From the NCBI GenBank assembly GCA_021820525.1, contig JAKADM010000001.1:294620-358619 (forward strand): a DNA stretch of 64,000 nt, written 5' to 3'. A program made the position numbers and the translations under genes. The notes under the pieces were generated by a model, which saw only the letters and a program-made list of their open reading frames with translations, did no database searches and was not told where the DNA came from. Shown one piece after another: positions 26,605 to 35,254 of the stretch (within the stretch, counting starts at the first letter, position 1; each line of letters begins with the position of its first letter). This DNA comes from Thermoplasmata archaeon (GTDB lineage Archaea; Thermoplasmatota; Thermoplasmata; Thermoplasmatales; Thermoplasmataceae).

Positions 26605-26871
26605 TCACAGGAAAATTATGAGCATCAAAAAGAGAACAACAACAATGGCAATAATGAGAGATAACGATCTCTTCCTTTCCTTTTCGTAATTAACCTGATA
26701 TTGCCTGTGCATCTCCGTGCCTTTCTCCAGCCTTTGAACCCCTGATGGAGATCTTTCATACCCGTTTCTGGTAAAATACCAGGAAACGTTACAAAAATCA
26801 TATTCAGATAATTCGCTTGCACTCACAATTTTCCTTTCATTTCCCGGTTCTCTTGATCCATATTCTGTCAT
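26605..26871 (-). CDS. Membrane-anchored N-terminal part of a Cas4-like nuclease
   Basis: The 88-residue protein has a soluble part then a C-terminal membrane helix (about 69-88). The soluble part reads like the start of Cas4: SASELSEYDFCNVSWYFTRNG with C27, then LEKGTEMHRQY with G51 and H55, where Cas4 has its first cluster cysteine and catalytic-site histidine. The residues it supplies are those the following gene lacks, so the two products probably form one enzyme. It begins inside the 3' end of scpA (35-nt overlap). One base fewer in the A4 run at 26612-26615 would fuse the two genes into a single protein with a two-helix membrane hairpin. Confidence 0.75.
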   Translation of the reverse strand: MTEYGSREPGNERKIVSASELSEYDFCNVSWYFTRNGYERSPSGVQRLEKGTEMHRQYQVNYEKERKRSLSLIIAIVVVLFLMLIIFL

Positions 26872-27619
26872 AGGGCACTTCCTGCTTCATATCTATAAAT
26901 CCGCTTCTCTGAATGAACATACAGTAAATAAAAAATTTCATTCTTGCTTCCCTGTCATCTCCCCACACGCTTTCCATAAAGAACTCAGGTGAGGACTTTG
27001 AAAAAATATTATTCATGACCTTTTCCAGCTCTTTCTCCGGTTCATCCATATTCAGGGCTGAAAGGATCTGCTGCACATCCCTGGGGTTATGCACCTCGGG
27101 CGTTCTCTTTATTTTTTCCCTCATCCTCTCTGTCTGCTTCATGACCTCAATGAGTTCCACGAGCATGACCTTTCTTGGTTCGTGGTGATGCACAGGTATG
27201 GATATCCTTATTGCCTCCATTTCTGGATTCTCCGACAGGCCAAAATCCTCATTGCTTTCTGACAGCTGGTCCGATGCCCCCTCATCTATCTGATCCCTTA
27301 CCTTTTGAAAATTTCTTATAAGCTCTTCTGACTGAAGGTAAACTATGCCCCATGATCTATATATTATATATCCCGCCTCCGGGAGAGATACAAGATTCTT
27401 AGTAACAAGCCCTCCTATGATTCTGGCAAAATCGACCACATTTACCTTCCATGGATCTATATTTTGTGTGACGCAACTTTCCATAATCTCTATAATTTTT
27501 ATGCTCTCTTCCCTTTCTCCAGCCAGATCTATGTTTTCATAATATTCATAGTTCAGACCAAGAACTGTTGCCTGTGTTATAAGGGTCTTCTTCAATTCAG
27601 CAATTTCAAGATCTATCAT
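26837..27619 (-). CDS. scpA: Segregation and condensation protein A (kleisin)
   Basis: ScpA is the kleisin that bridges the SMC heads. The 260-residue product has the N-terminal helices that bind the SMC neck (PWKVNVVDFARIIGGL), an acidic central linker, and a C-terminal winged-helix part (EFFMESVWGDDREARMKFFIYCMFI). Its ATG overlaps the SMC stop codon (ATGA), which ties the subunit ratio to SMC. ScpB, the third subunit, is 7 kb away on the other strand. The 3' end overlaps the small membrane gene. Confidence 0.88.
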   Translation of the reverse strand: MIDLEIAELKKTLITQATVLGLNYEYYENIDLAGEREESIKIIEIMESCVTQNIDPWKVNVVDFARIIGGLVTKNLVSLPEAGYIIYRSWGIVYLQSEELIRNFQKVRDQIDEGASDQLSESNEDFGLSENPEMEAIRISIPVHHHEPRKVMLVELIEVMKQTERMREKIKRTPEVHNPRDVQQILSALNMDEPEKELEKVMNNIFSKSSPEFFMESVWGDDREARMKFFIYCMFIQRSGFIDMKQEVPYDRIWIKRTGK

Positions 27620-30600
27620 GCCGGATAACCCTCCTCAAAGCTCTTGGTAAATACCTCAGTGCATCCTGTCTGCCTGTTCAGGGTAACACCAAAAAGTGAA
27701 TTTGCGTACTTGGTCATGGCGTTCTTCAACGATATCATTATGATCTGTGACGTATTTGAATTTTCCCTTAGAAGTTCTCCCATCCTTTCAGCATTTGCAC
27801 CATCAAGGAACATATCTATTTCATCCAGGAAATATATGGGAGACGGCTTAATCCTCTGCACAGCAGTTATGAAAGAAAGGGCAACCAAACTCTTTTCGCC
27901 TCCACTCAGGGCATTGAGCTTTGTGTATGTTGTACCCTTTGGCCTCGCCTTTACTAATAATTCTGAATTGAGCGGATCCTTTTCATCGGAAAGGTAAAGG
28001 ATAACATCACCGCCGTTGGTAAGCCTTGAGAATATCTTCCTCATCTCTTCCCTTACCCTTGTATAGAGATCCATCAGGCTTGTTCTCTTGACCTCTTCCA
28101 GATTTGCCATGAGCTCGATCAAACTTTCAATTTCCTTTCTAAGCTTATTTATCTTTTCTGTAAGATCTTCAAGCCTCCTGGTTTCCCTCTCAAGGTCAGA
28201 TTCAGCCAGCTGGTTCACCCCGCCAATTTCATCGAGTTTCTTTTCCCTGATCGTAATCTCTGATTTAACTCTCTGCACACTTGAATATTCCGGAAGAATT
28301 ATTCCACCGTTTGATTCTATCTGCCCTTTAAGATCATTTATTTTTTCTGTAAACTCAGAAATCTTGATCGTTGCAGTTAGAATGGCATTTTCTATGGAAT
28401 TCTTTTCTGAATTGATTCTTTCCATCTTAAGGGATATGTTGTTTATTTCAATCTCTATGCCCTTCAGTTCACCCACAACCCTGGAATTTTTCTCATTGAG
28501 TTCCCTTTCCATCGCACTCAATTTTTTAGATTCCTGGTCAAGGGATTCAATATCCCTGATCAATCTCTTCTTTTCCTCTTCGCTTTCCCCTATCTCGATG
28601 GCGAGCCCCGAAATTTCCCTTGAGATCTCCATTTTTCTCTCCGCGAGCCTCTTCTGGTTGGTCTCGTTCTCTGCAATTTTGCTCCTCATTTTTGTCAGAT
28701 TATTGCTTATTAAATTCATCTCCGCCTGCATTTCACTGAGATCGTTTTCGCCCTCAGGGTTCTCCCCAATCACGTCATATACACTTTTCTTTTCCAGTTC
28801 AAGAGATTCAATCTCTTTTCCGTAATTCTCCATTTTTTCACGGATTTCCTGCAATATATTCCTTCTATTATCCCTTTCATTCTTTAATTTGATCAGTTCC
28901 TCTTCCATTTTAGCGAGATTGGCACTGTAGCTTTCAAGCTGTTTTTCCAGAGTATCTATTTTTCCCCTTCCCTCGCTTCCAGTCCTGGATTCTTCCATGA
29001 GTTCCTTCTGCACCTGATCGAGCCTCGTCCTCATGCCTCTTATTTCTGATTCAAGCGAGCTTTTATCTGCTCTCAAGGATTGCAGTTCCTCTTCCATCCT
29101 TATGAGTTCCTGTGGATTTCCCCTTTTCTGCTTTCTCTCCTGGTAACCTCCAGTTATGGCACCGCTGGCTTCAAAAATATCCCCGGCAAGGGTGACTATA
29201 CGCACACCGGTCATGTACTTCTTTGCAGTTTCAATATCCTTCACAAGAACGGTGTCCTGGAATGTGTACCATATGACATTCTCGTATATCTTGTCAAAAC
29301 TTATATTCTGGCTGAGAAGGCCCATGGTCGCTCCCTCGTTAAGCATAACTATGGCCTTTCCCCTTGCCCTTCCTGATACCAGTTTGTTCAATGGGAGAAA
29401 GGTGACTCTGCCGGCCTGTTTTGACCTTAAATATTCTATGCATTTCTGTGCAACGTTTTCGTCATCCACTACCAGTGAATTCAGTCTTCCTCCTGCTGCG
29501 GATTCAACCGCAAGCTGGACATCATCGGAATACATTATTATATCACTTACGGGCCTGTGAATGCCCTCAATGAGACCCTTTGCCTTGGCATCCATGAGAA
29601 GGGAAATGGACCTGTTTGCCTGCCCCTGTGATCCAAGCTGGGCCCTCATTTTTTCAGTTTCCCTTATGAGCTGCTCCAGGCGCCCGGAAATGGTAGAAAG
29701 ATTCTTTTCCCTATCAGAAATTGTATTTTTCAATTCAAAGTATTCCCTGTTCAATTTTTCATAGTTTCCCTTCTTTGCGCCATCATTTTTCTTAATTTCG
29801 TTGAGATTCCACCTTACCTCTGAAATCTTGTATTTTTCAGAAGTGATTCCCTCCTCCCTTGCTCCAACAAGTGCTTCCAGTGAAGAATATTTCTGGTCGT
29901 TTTCCTTTTCTTCCTTTCTCAAACCTGCAAGTATGCGATTAAGTTCAGAAACCCTCTCTTCTATCTGCTTCAATGCCCTTGATGCTTCTGAATATTTCTC
30001 TGACTTTTGCTTCTGTACCTCTATTCTCTGGGCAATCTGTGCACGGAGAGCCTCAAAGTTTCCTGCGGCAGATGATTCGTTCTGCTTCAGCTGGATATAT
30101 TCATTCCCAATCCTTTCAAGTTCTCTCTCAATCTCACCAATACGCTCTTCTCCAGTTTCAATCTTTTCTCTCTTTTCGCTTATGGAATTGTTTTCGTTTT
30201 GAAGCCTCACATCTTTTTTTGCCTTTTCCAGTTTAACGCTGTTGACCTTTTCCCTCAAAGAGAATATCTGGGCCTGGAGCTCCTTGCTTATGCCGCTTTC
30301 CATCTCCTCTCTTTTCTTTATCAGCTCTCTTTCCCTCTCCTTAATTTCTTCTATGCTTCTCTCCAGTTCTAACTTTTTCTCATTGTTCTTTTGTAAGGTT
30401 TGCTCATAGGAACTTAATTCCAGTTCATGGGACCTAATCTGTATGGAGAGAGATGTTGCCCTCAAATTTTTAATTTCTTCGTTTAACTTTCTGTATTCCC
30501 TCAGTTTTTCTGCCTCTTCCCTTATAAATTCCACGTTTTTCTGGATTTCAGCCTGCAATGTTTCGGATGCTGCGACATTTTTTTCTATTTCGTTTATCTG

Positions 30601-31143
30601 TTCCTTTGCAGCGTCTATTTTCATATTATAGGATTCAATCCCTGCAATTGTTTCAAGAAGTTTTCTCCTTTCTGTTCCTGTTCTCTTGATAAAATCGTTT
30701 ATGTCACCCTGTAAGACAAAACTGTATGAATCAAGCTGCAAACCCATATCTTCCATTACCTTGTCAATGTCTGTATGCCTTGCCTTTTTGCCATTCAAAT
30801 AGTAGGTGCTCCTTATCTCGCCATTTATATCCTCTATGACTCTTGATATTTCAAGCTTTTCAAAACTTTCTGAATCGCTTTCATTTACAAAAACTGCAGT
30901 AACATAGGCTTCATTTTTTCTTTTCTGGCCCTCCTTTGGAATGTGGATGAGATCATCCATTTTATCTGCCCTTACCGTCTTTGATGATCTTGTTCCAAGT
31001 ACAAAAAGGAGCGAATCTCCAATATTGCTCTTCCCACTGCCATTTGGACCGCCTATCATTGTCATTCCTGGTCTGAAGTCCAGCTTTATTCCCTCAGGGC
31101 AGAAGGATTTGAAATTCTTTATTTCAAGGCTGTAAAGTCTCAA
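27616..31143 (-). CDS. smc: Chromosome segregation ATPase SMC
   Basis: The 1,175-residue protein is a complete SMC. It has a Walker A head (GGPNGSGKSN near 32-41), a first long coiled coil (about 170-500), a hinge (about 510-660, with the AAGGRLNSLVVDD segment), a returning coiled coil, and a C-terminal head with signature LSGGEKSLVAL and Walker B PIYFLDEIDMFLDG. It loops and compacts the chromosome together with ScpA and ScpB. The start is a TTG with GTGAT upstream as a ribosome binding site. It is the first gene of the smc-scpA-(Cas4-like pair)-tyrS operon. Confidence 0.96.
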   Translation of the reverse strand: MRLYSLEIKNFKSFCPEGIKLDFRPGMTMIGGPNGSGKSNIGDSLLFVLGTRSSKTVRADKMDDLIHIPKEGQKRKNEAYVTAVFVNESDSESFEKLEISRVIEDINGEIRSTYYLNGKKARHTDIDKVMEDMGLQLDSYSFVLQGDINDFIKRTGTERRKLLETIAGIESYNMKIDAAKEQINEIEKNVAASETLQAEIQKNVEFIREEAEKLREYRKLNEEIKNLRATSLSIQIRSHELELSSYEQTLQKNNEKKLELERSIEEIKERERELIKKREEMESGISKELQAQIFSLREKVNSVKLEKAKKDVRLQNENNSISEKREKIETGEERIGEIERELERIGNEYIQLKQNESSAAGNFEALRAQIAQRIEVQKQKSEKYSEASRALKQIEERVSELNRILAGLRKEEKENDQKYSSLEALVGAREEGITSEKYKISEVRWNLNEIKKNDGAKKGNYEKLNREYFELKNTISDREKNLSTISGRLEQLIRETEKMRAQLGSQGQANRSISLLMDAKAKGLIEGIHRPVSDIIMYSDDVQLAVESAAGGRLNSLVVDDENVAQKCIEYLRSKQAGRVTFLPLNKLVSGRARGKAIVMLNEGATMGLLSQNISFDKIYENVIWYTFQDTVLVKDIETAKKYMTGVRIVTLAGDIFEASGAITGGYQERKQKRGNPQELIRMEEELQSLRADKSSLESEIRGMRTRLDQVQKELMEESRTGSEGRGKIDTLEKQLESYSANLAKMEEELIKLKNERDNRRNILQEIREKMENYGKEIESLELEKKSVYDVIGENPEGENDLSEMQAEMNLISNNLTKMRSKIAENETNQKRLAERKMEISREISGLAIEIGESEEEKKRLIRDIESLDQESKKLSAMERELNEKNSRVVGELKGIEIEINNISLKMERINSEKNSIENAILTATIKISEFTEKINDLKGQIESNGGIILPEYSSVQRVKSEITIREKKLDEIGGVNQLAESDLERETRRLEDLTEKINKLRKEIESLIELMANLEEVKRTSLMDLYTRVREEMRKIFSRLTNGGDVILYLSDEKDPLNSELLVKARPKGTTYTKLNALSGGEKSLVALSFITAVQRIKPSPIYFLDEIDMFLDGANAERMGELLRENSNTSQIIMISLKNAMTKYANSLFGVTLNRQTGCTEVFTKSFEEGYPA

Positions 31144-31206
31144 TTTTCATCACGTCTGACATTTGTACGATTGGTAGATGTTTTAGAATGTATTAAAATG
31201 TTTCGT

Positions 31207-31803
31207 TCATGAAATTAATGAGGCGCCTTCCCCTGACATTGTCTTATTTTCCATAAATTCTCTATACTTCTCCAGAAGATGGTAGGCTTCCCCGATCAAA
31301 ACACCAAGAGACATTGCAAGAAGGGCATCGATTAAAAAGTTCACAAACAAACCGGGCTTCAGGAAAAACTCGTAATATACCCTTATTAAGAAGAGAGCTG
31401 CCCAGATTAGAATTATAATGGGAGATCTCCTGTACATGATTTTCCCATTCTCCTCATAAATTGTCGAAAGAGACCCAAATTTGGCACCCACAATCAATCC
31501 GGGAATCACCATCATTATGGCTATCAATGCGTAGGATAGGTTTGAAAGAAGCTCAATAAGGAAAAATGAGGTGAATATTCCATAAATTATAGGGATTCTC
31601 AAAACTCTTGCCTTTGAATATGTCCTTCCGTTAAGACCCCTTGAAATCCTTCTGAACAGTATGAAAAAGATGAAAAGAAGGACTATGATGTCAGAATAAT
31701 ACTGGGACGAATCTCCAGAGGTGGATGTAACTAAACTTTGATAAATTATCATCTTGTAAAACCATATTATCAATCCACAATATAATGTTTTTAAATGTTC
31801 CAA
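31207..31803 (-). CDS. Multi-helix membrane protein, possibly CcdC/DUF1453-like
   Basis: The 198-residue protein has about five membrane helices. Features include a basic loop RRISRGLNGRTYSKARVLRIP, then GAKFGSLSTIYEENGKIMYRRSPIIILIW across helices 3-4. The G-x-x-F-G then R-S-P pattern resembles the CcdC-like DUF1453 family, whose function is unknown. The start is uncertain, and an ATG 48 bp further in is also possible. It lies 63 bp upstream of smc on the same strand and may share its transcript. Confidence 0.5.
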   Translation of the reverse strand: MEHLKTLYCGLIIWFYKMIIYQSLVTSTSGDSSQYYSDIIVLLFIFFILFRRISRGLNGRTYSKARVLRIPIIYGIFTSFFLIELLSNLSYALIAIMMVIPGLIVGAKFGSLSTIYEENGKIMYRRSPIIILIWAALFLIRVYYEFFLKPGLFVNFLIDALLAMSLGVLIGEAYHLLEKYREFMENKTMSGEGASLIS

Positions 31804-31989
31804 AATTGAACCTATCCACCATATTGAAAAACTGTCTGCCCGATATAAAATGATTAAATCGAATTAGAACCCATCAGTAAAAAATTTTAAAGAAATGCTT
31901 GCAATCTTTAAGATCACCCTCTTCATATTAATATCCTAATTCAGGGGTTTTCATTCTTAAATTTATTAGGCTTGTGGGAATCAACATCC

Positions 31990-32916
31990 ATGGCGTCGCT
32001 TTTCAGGATAACATTCATCGGAACAGGCGGTTCCTGGCCTCAGCCAGGAAGGGCTATGCCTTCCGTGATGATTCAAATAGATGACAATGTGTGCCTCTTC
32101 GACTGTGGGGAAGGGACACAGAAGCAGATTATGGCAAGCCCCACATCCTTTATGAAAATAGACCATATTTTCATTTCACACTTCCATGGAGACCACTTTT
32201 TGGGACTTCCTGGATTAATTCAGAGCATGTCTTTCAACGGAAGGGAAAGGGATCTTAATGTTTATGGCCCACACGGAGCCATTGGAATATTAAGCAGGGC
32301 ATTCAATGTTGGATATTATTCACTGAATTACAATATAAGAATTCACGAGCTTGATTACAATTCAGCTGTGAAAATGGATGGTTTTACTGTAAAAACGATG
32401 AAGGCAGATCATCCTGTCCCGGCCATATCTTATAAAATAGAGGAGGATGATCTTATTAAGATAGATAAAGAAAAAGCCGATGCAGCCGGACTTGATTCAA
32501 GGCTCATTGAAAAATTGAGGGAAAAAGGTTCCATTGATGTAAATGGGAAAACCTTTACGCTTAATGATATTCGGGCAGGGGTAAGGAAAGGCAGATCAGT
32601 TGTTTATTCCGGAGATACCAGGCCCAACCCTGAAATGGTAAATTTCGCAAAGAACGCTTCAGTTCTCATACATGATACCACAACAGATTCAAGCCTGGAG
32701 CCCAAGGTTAATGAGTTCGGCCATACATCCTCGAAACAGGCCGCAGAGATTGCGAAGCAGGCAGGTGTGGGGAGATTATATCTTTACCATTTCTCTCCAA
32801 GGATAGATTCTGTTGATTCCTTATTGAGTGAATCAAAGAAAATATTCGAGGAAAGCTACTTGAGTGAGGACCTTAAGGTATATGAAATACCGAAGGGTGA
32901 AGTGGTAAAGGATTGA
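31990..32916 (+). CDS. rnz: Ribonuclease Z (tRNA 3' endonuclease)
   Basis: tRNase Z cuts the 3' trailer from tRNA precursors. The 308-residue product has the metallo-beta-lactamase site SHFHGDHFLGLPG, and the other zinc ligands in KADHPVPA, YSGDTRP and EFGHTSSKQAAEIA. An exosite arm region lies in between, as in other short-form (ELAC1/RNase Z S) enzymes. The ATG at 31990 is preferred over a TTG 18 bp upstream, since an A/T box (aaatttatta, 31959-31968) is 26 bp before the ATG. It is a single-gene unit. Confidence 0.93.
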   Translation: MASLFRITFIGTGGSWPQPGRAMPSVMIQIDDNVCLFDCGEGTQKQIMASPTSFMKIDHIFISHFHGDHFLGLPGLIQSMSFNGRERDLNVYGPHGAIGILSRAFNVGYYSLNYNIRIHELDYNSAVKMDGFTVKTMKADHPVPAISYKIEEDDLIKIDKEKADAAGLDSRLIEKLREKGSIDVNGKTFTLNDIRAGVRKGRSVVYSGDTRPNPEMVNFAKNASVLIHDTTTDSSLEPKVNEFGHTSSKQAAEIAKQAGVGRLYLYHFSPRIDSVDSLLSESKKIFEESYLSEDLKVYEIPKGEVVKD

Positions 32917-33004
32917 GATTCTATTTTAATTGAATTTATTAAATATTATTTTTTAAAGTTCTATTTTGAATTAAAATATCTGTACTATTCCATCCTGCCT
33001 TGAG

Positions 33005-34429
33005 TCATGCCTTTATTATGGAGGGTTCGGATCTTCCCTGCGATTCCCTTACATATCTCTCAAGTACAATTGCGAATATGAAAGCCGCCACAAAGGATAC
33101 AATATAGGATATGTCAGATCCACCTGTTATGTTGTAGAATGGGATCGGGATGCCAAAATAGAACTGGATTGTATCCATGAATGGAATGGAAACAATTATG
33201 CCAAGGGCATAAGCAACAACGGGACTCCAGTTAATTTTTCCAGAAAGAAATTCCCTCCTTCCCACAAAGAAGTACTCGGCGATCATCACACCAAGCCATG
33301 GTGTAATCCAGTAATCAAGCACATATAGAAAACCTTCAAAGTACTGGGAAAAGGTGTTGAAAAATATAACACCCAGTATGATGGATGCTGAGGCAATGGC
33401 AGGAATTATGGTCTTTCTTCCATTCTTAAATCCCAGGGATCTTACAGACATTAAATTTGAATATAGATTTATTGAGTTAGCGGCTATGCCTCCAAGGAAT
33501 ATGGCAAGTGAACCAACGATCCAGTAAATGCCCAGGGATGAAATGAACATTGAATTGGAAAAGTTGCCGGAAAGATTTAAGGAAATGGCAAAGAGATATC
33601 CGATCATTTCAACACCAAAGGACGCTATGGATGAACCTGCCATAGTCCAGAGTGCAGACCTTGTCTGGTTTTCTCGTCCACTACCCACATACCTGGAATA
33701 GTCCGATGCGTATGGACCCCATGACATTATGTATGAGAAAGCAAGCATGAATATGGCTGTGAAATTAATTATGGAAAATGAAGAAGATTCATAGGGTGTA
33801 AGATCTATTCCCGACCTTAAAACAAACAGAATGATGATTATAAAGAGTATTCCCAGAACGACAGACATGGCTTTTTCAAATATCTTGATTGATTTATGTC
33901 CATAAACGACCGTCAGTATAATGGCAATCATTGTTATGGCAAGGACCGCACCCTCAAGAAAATAGGAATCAGCAGGACTTACACCTGCTCCACCGGTTAA
34001 CATGAATCTAAGCGCCCTGGCAGAGATGATTAAATTTACTGTTAGCCATCCTATGGTGTTCAGGAACTGTAAACCTGAGAAGCCCTTTCCTCCTGAAGTT
34101 CCGAATATACCCTTGGATATATCCATCTGACCTCTTCCGCTTTCCGGGCCTATAAATGCCATTATCCCAACAAGTGAGCCACCAAAGAGATTTGCAATCA
34201 CAAGTGCAAGCAGGGTATAATAAAAGGAAAGCCCAAAGGATTCTACCAATACTCCCAGAACAAAGTCCGCGACTGTGAGGTTTGACCCGAACCACAGGTA
34301 AAATAAAGAACGTGGGCTTGCATTCCTCATCCTTTGATCCACTTCCGAAGCTAGTGTTTCATCGTTCCTATCCACGGTAACTTTCATGGCCTTATCTGAT
34401 TGCCGATAAATATCGAGAATATAATCCAT
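33005..34429 (-). CDS. NCS1-family nucleobase/vitamin permease
   Basis: The 474-residue protein has twelve hydrophobic segments and a cytoplasmic N-terminal tail. It fits the NCS1 (purine/cytosine/thiamine/allantoin) family: WFGSNLTVADFVLG in helix 1, GPESGRGQMDISKGIFG after helix 2, and WGPYASDYSRY in the centre, the usual substrate-side motif. It probably imports cytosine, a purine or hydantoin-like compound with a cation. No related metabolic gene is adjacent, so the substrate is open. It stands alone. Confidence 0.85.
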   Translation of the reverse strand: MDYILDIYRQSDKAMKVTVDRNDETLASEVDQRMRNASPRSLFYLWFGSNLTVADFVLGVLVESFGLSFYYTLLALVIANLFGGSLVGIMAFIGPESGRGQMDISKGIFGTSGGKGFSGLQFLNTIGWLTVNLIISARALRFMLTGGAGVSPADSYFLEGAVLAITMIAIILTVVYGHKSIKIFEKAMSVVLGILFIIIILFVLRSGIDLTPYESSSFSIINFTAIFMLAFSYIMSWGPYASDYSRYVGSGRENQTRSALWTMAGSSIASFGVEMIGYLFAISLNLSGNFSNSMFISSLGIYWIVGSLAIFLGGIAANSINLYSNLMSVRSLGFKNGRKTIIPAIASASIILGVIFFNTFSQYFEGFLYVLDYWITPWLGVMIAEYFFVGRREFLSGKINWSPVVAYALGIIVSIPFMDTIQFYFGIPIPFYNITGGSDISYIVSFVAAFIFAIVLERYVRESQGRSEPSIIKA

Positions 34430-34750
34430 TCTTGATTTATATACTCTTATTAATTATTTAGATTTACAATGCAATCCATGTTTTATTTTTGAGAGATCCA
34501 TTTTTGATGAAATATTTAATTGCCTTTTCCCATAGAAGATTTTCACAGGGCATTAATTGAATATATCTCTGTGATTTCTTGTTAAACTGTGAAATTAAGA
34601 ACATAAGATAATTTTTATTGAACCTACAAATCAAAATGCAAGGATTATATTCCAGAGGCTCCGAACTTGTGAAGATTTTCCCTCATTACCCTTTTAACTA
34701 TCAATTGAAACAATCGCAAATAAATAATAGTAAAAGTTTATAATGGTTTG
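34430..34750. other. 321-bp intergenic gap without a gene
   Basis: This is the longest gene-free stretch outside the transposase remnant. Both ends look like promoters: an A/T box (34448-34458) about 25 bp from the NCS1 start on minus, and aaataaat (34718-34725) about 28 bp before the scpB ATG on plus. I see no open frame of note, no tRNA fold and no convincing inverted repeat in the middle. Confidence 0.5.
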
Positions 34751-35254
34751 ATGGAACTTCGAAGCAAGATTGAGGCCATTCTTTTTGCGACTGAAGAGCC
34801 CATCAGCATAATTGAGCTTGCATCCATACTTATGTCTGATCAGGGGGAAGTTAAAAAAGAACTGAACCACATTATCAGAGATTACAAAAAGAGCGAGCAT
34901 CCCATGGAAATATTGATAACCGGGAAGAAGTACAGAATGGGATTGAAGGAGCCATACAGGGAAATTGCCATGCCCGTAGCCAAAAAAGAGATTGGAAATG
35001 AAGAAATGGAAGCAATGACACTTATTCTGAACAGTAACAGAGTAATGAGGGGAAAAATCAGGGAAAAATTTGGAGATAAGAGCACGGAGATTCTAAGGAA
35101 CCTTAAAAGAATGGGTTTTGTGAAGGCAGATAAATACAGGAACACTGAAATTTACAGCCTCACAAATAAGTTCTACAAATATTTTGGGGTCAAAAAGAGA
35201 GAGATTGCGAATAGGACAAACTTAGAAGAGGAAATTGAAGGGGAAGATCAATGA
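34751..35254 (+). CDS. scpB: Segregation and condensation protein B
   Basis: ScpB is the winged-helix partner of the SMC-ScpA condensin. The 167-residue product has two winged-helix domains: RSKIEAILFATEEPISIIELASIL at the start (read in parts) and a second with TEILRNLKRMGFVKADKYRNTEIY near the end. A basic C-terminal tail follows. The ATG at 34751 is used; the preceding TTG is less likely. Its end overlaps purD by 4 nt (ATGA), so the condensin subunit is made from a purine-synthesis transcript and not with smc-scpA. Confidence 0.85.
   Translation: MELRSKIEAILFATEEPISIIELASILMSDQGEVKKELNHIIRDYKKSEHPMEILITGKKYRMGLKEPYREIAMPVAKKEIGNEEMEAMTLILNSNRVMRGKIREKFGDKSTEILRNLKRMGFVKADKYRNTEIYSLTNKFYKYFGVKKREIANRTNLEEEIEGEDQ

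Noticed and set aside
26082..26871. CRISPR-Cas locus suggested by the Cas4-like proteins
   Set aside because: No repeat array and no other cas gene is in the 64 kb, and the neighbours are smc, scpA and tyrS.
28088..28825. Long open frame on the plus strand inside smc
   Set aside because: It is the antisense shadow of the SMC coiled-coil; its Ser/Phe/Leu-rich translation is typical for the complement of Glu/Lys-rich codons.
34430..34750. A non-coding RNA in the largest gene-free gap
   Set aside because: A TGATGA string near 34506 has no partner D box, and no stable fold was seen by eye.
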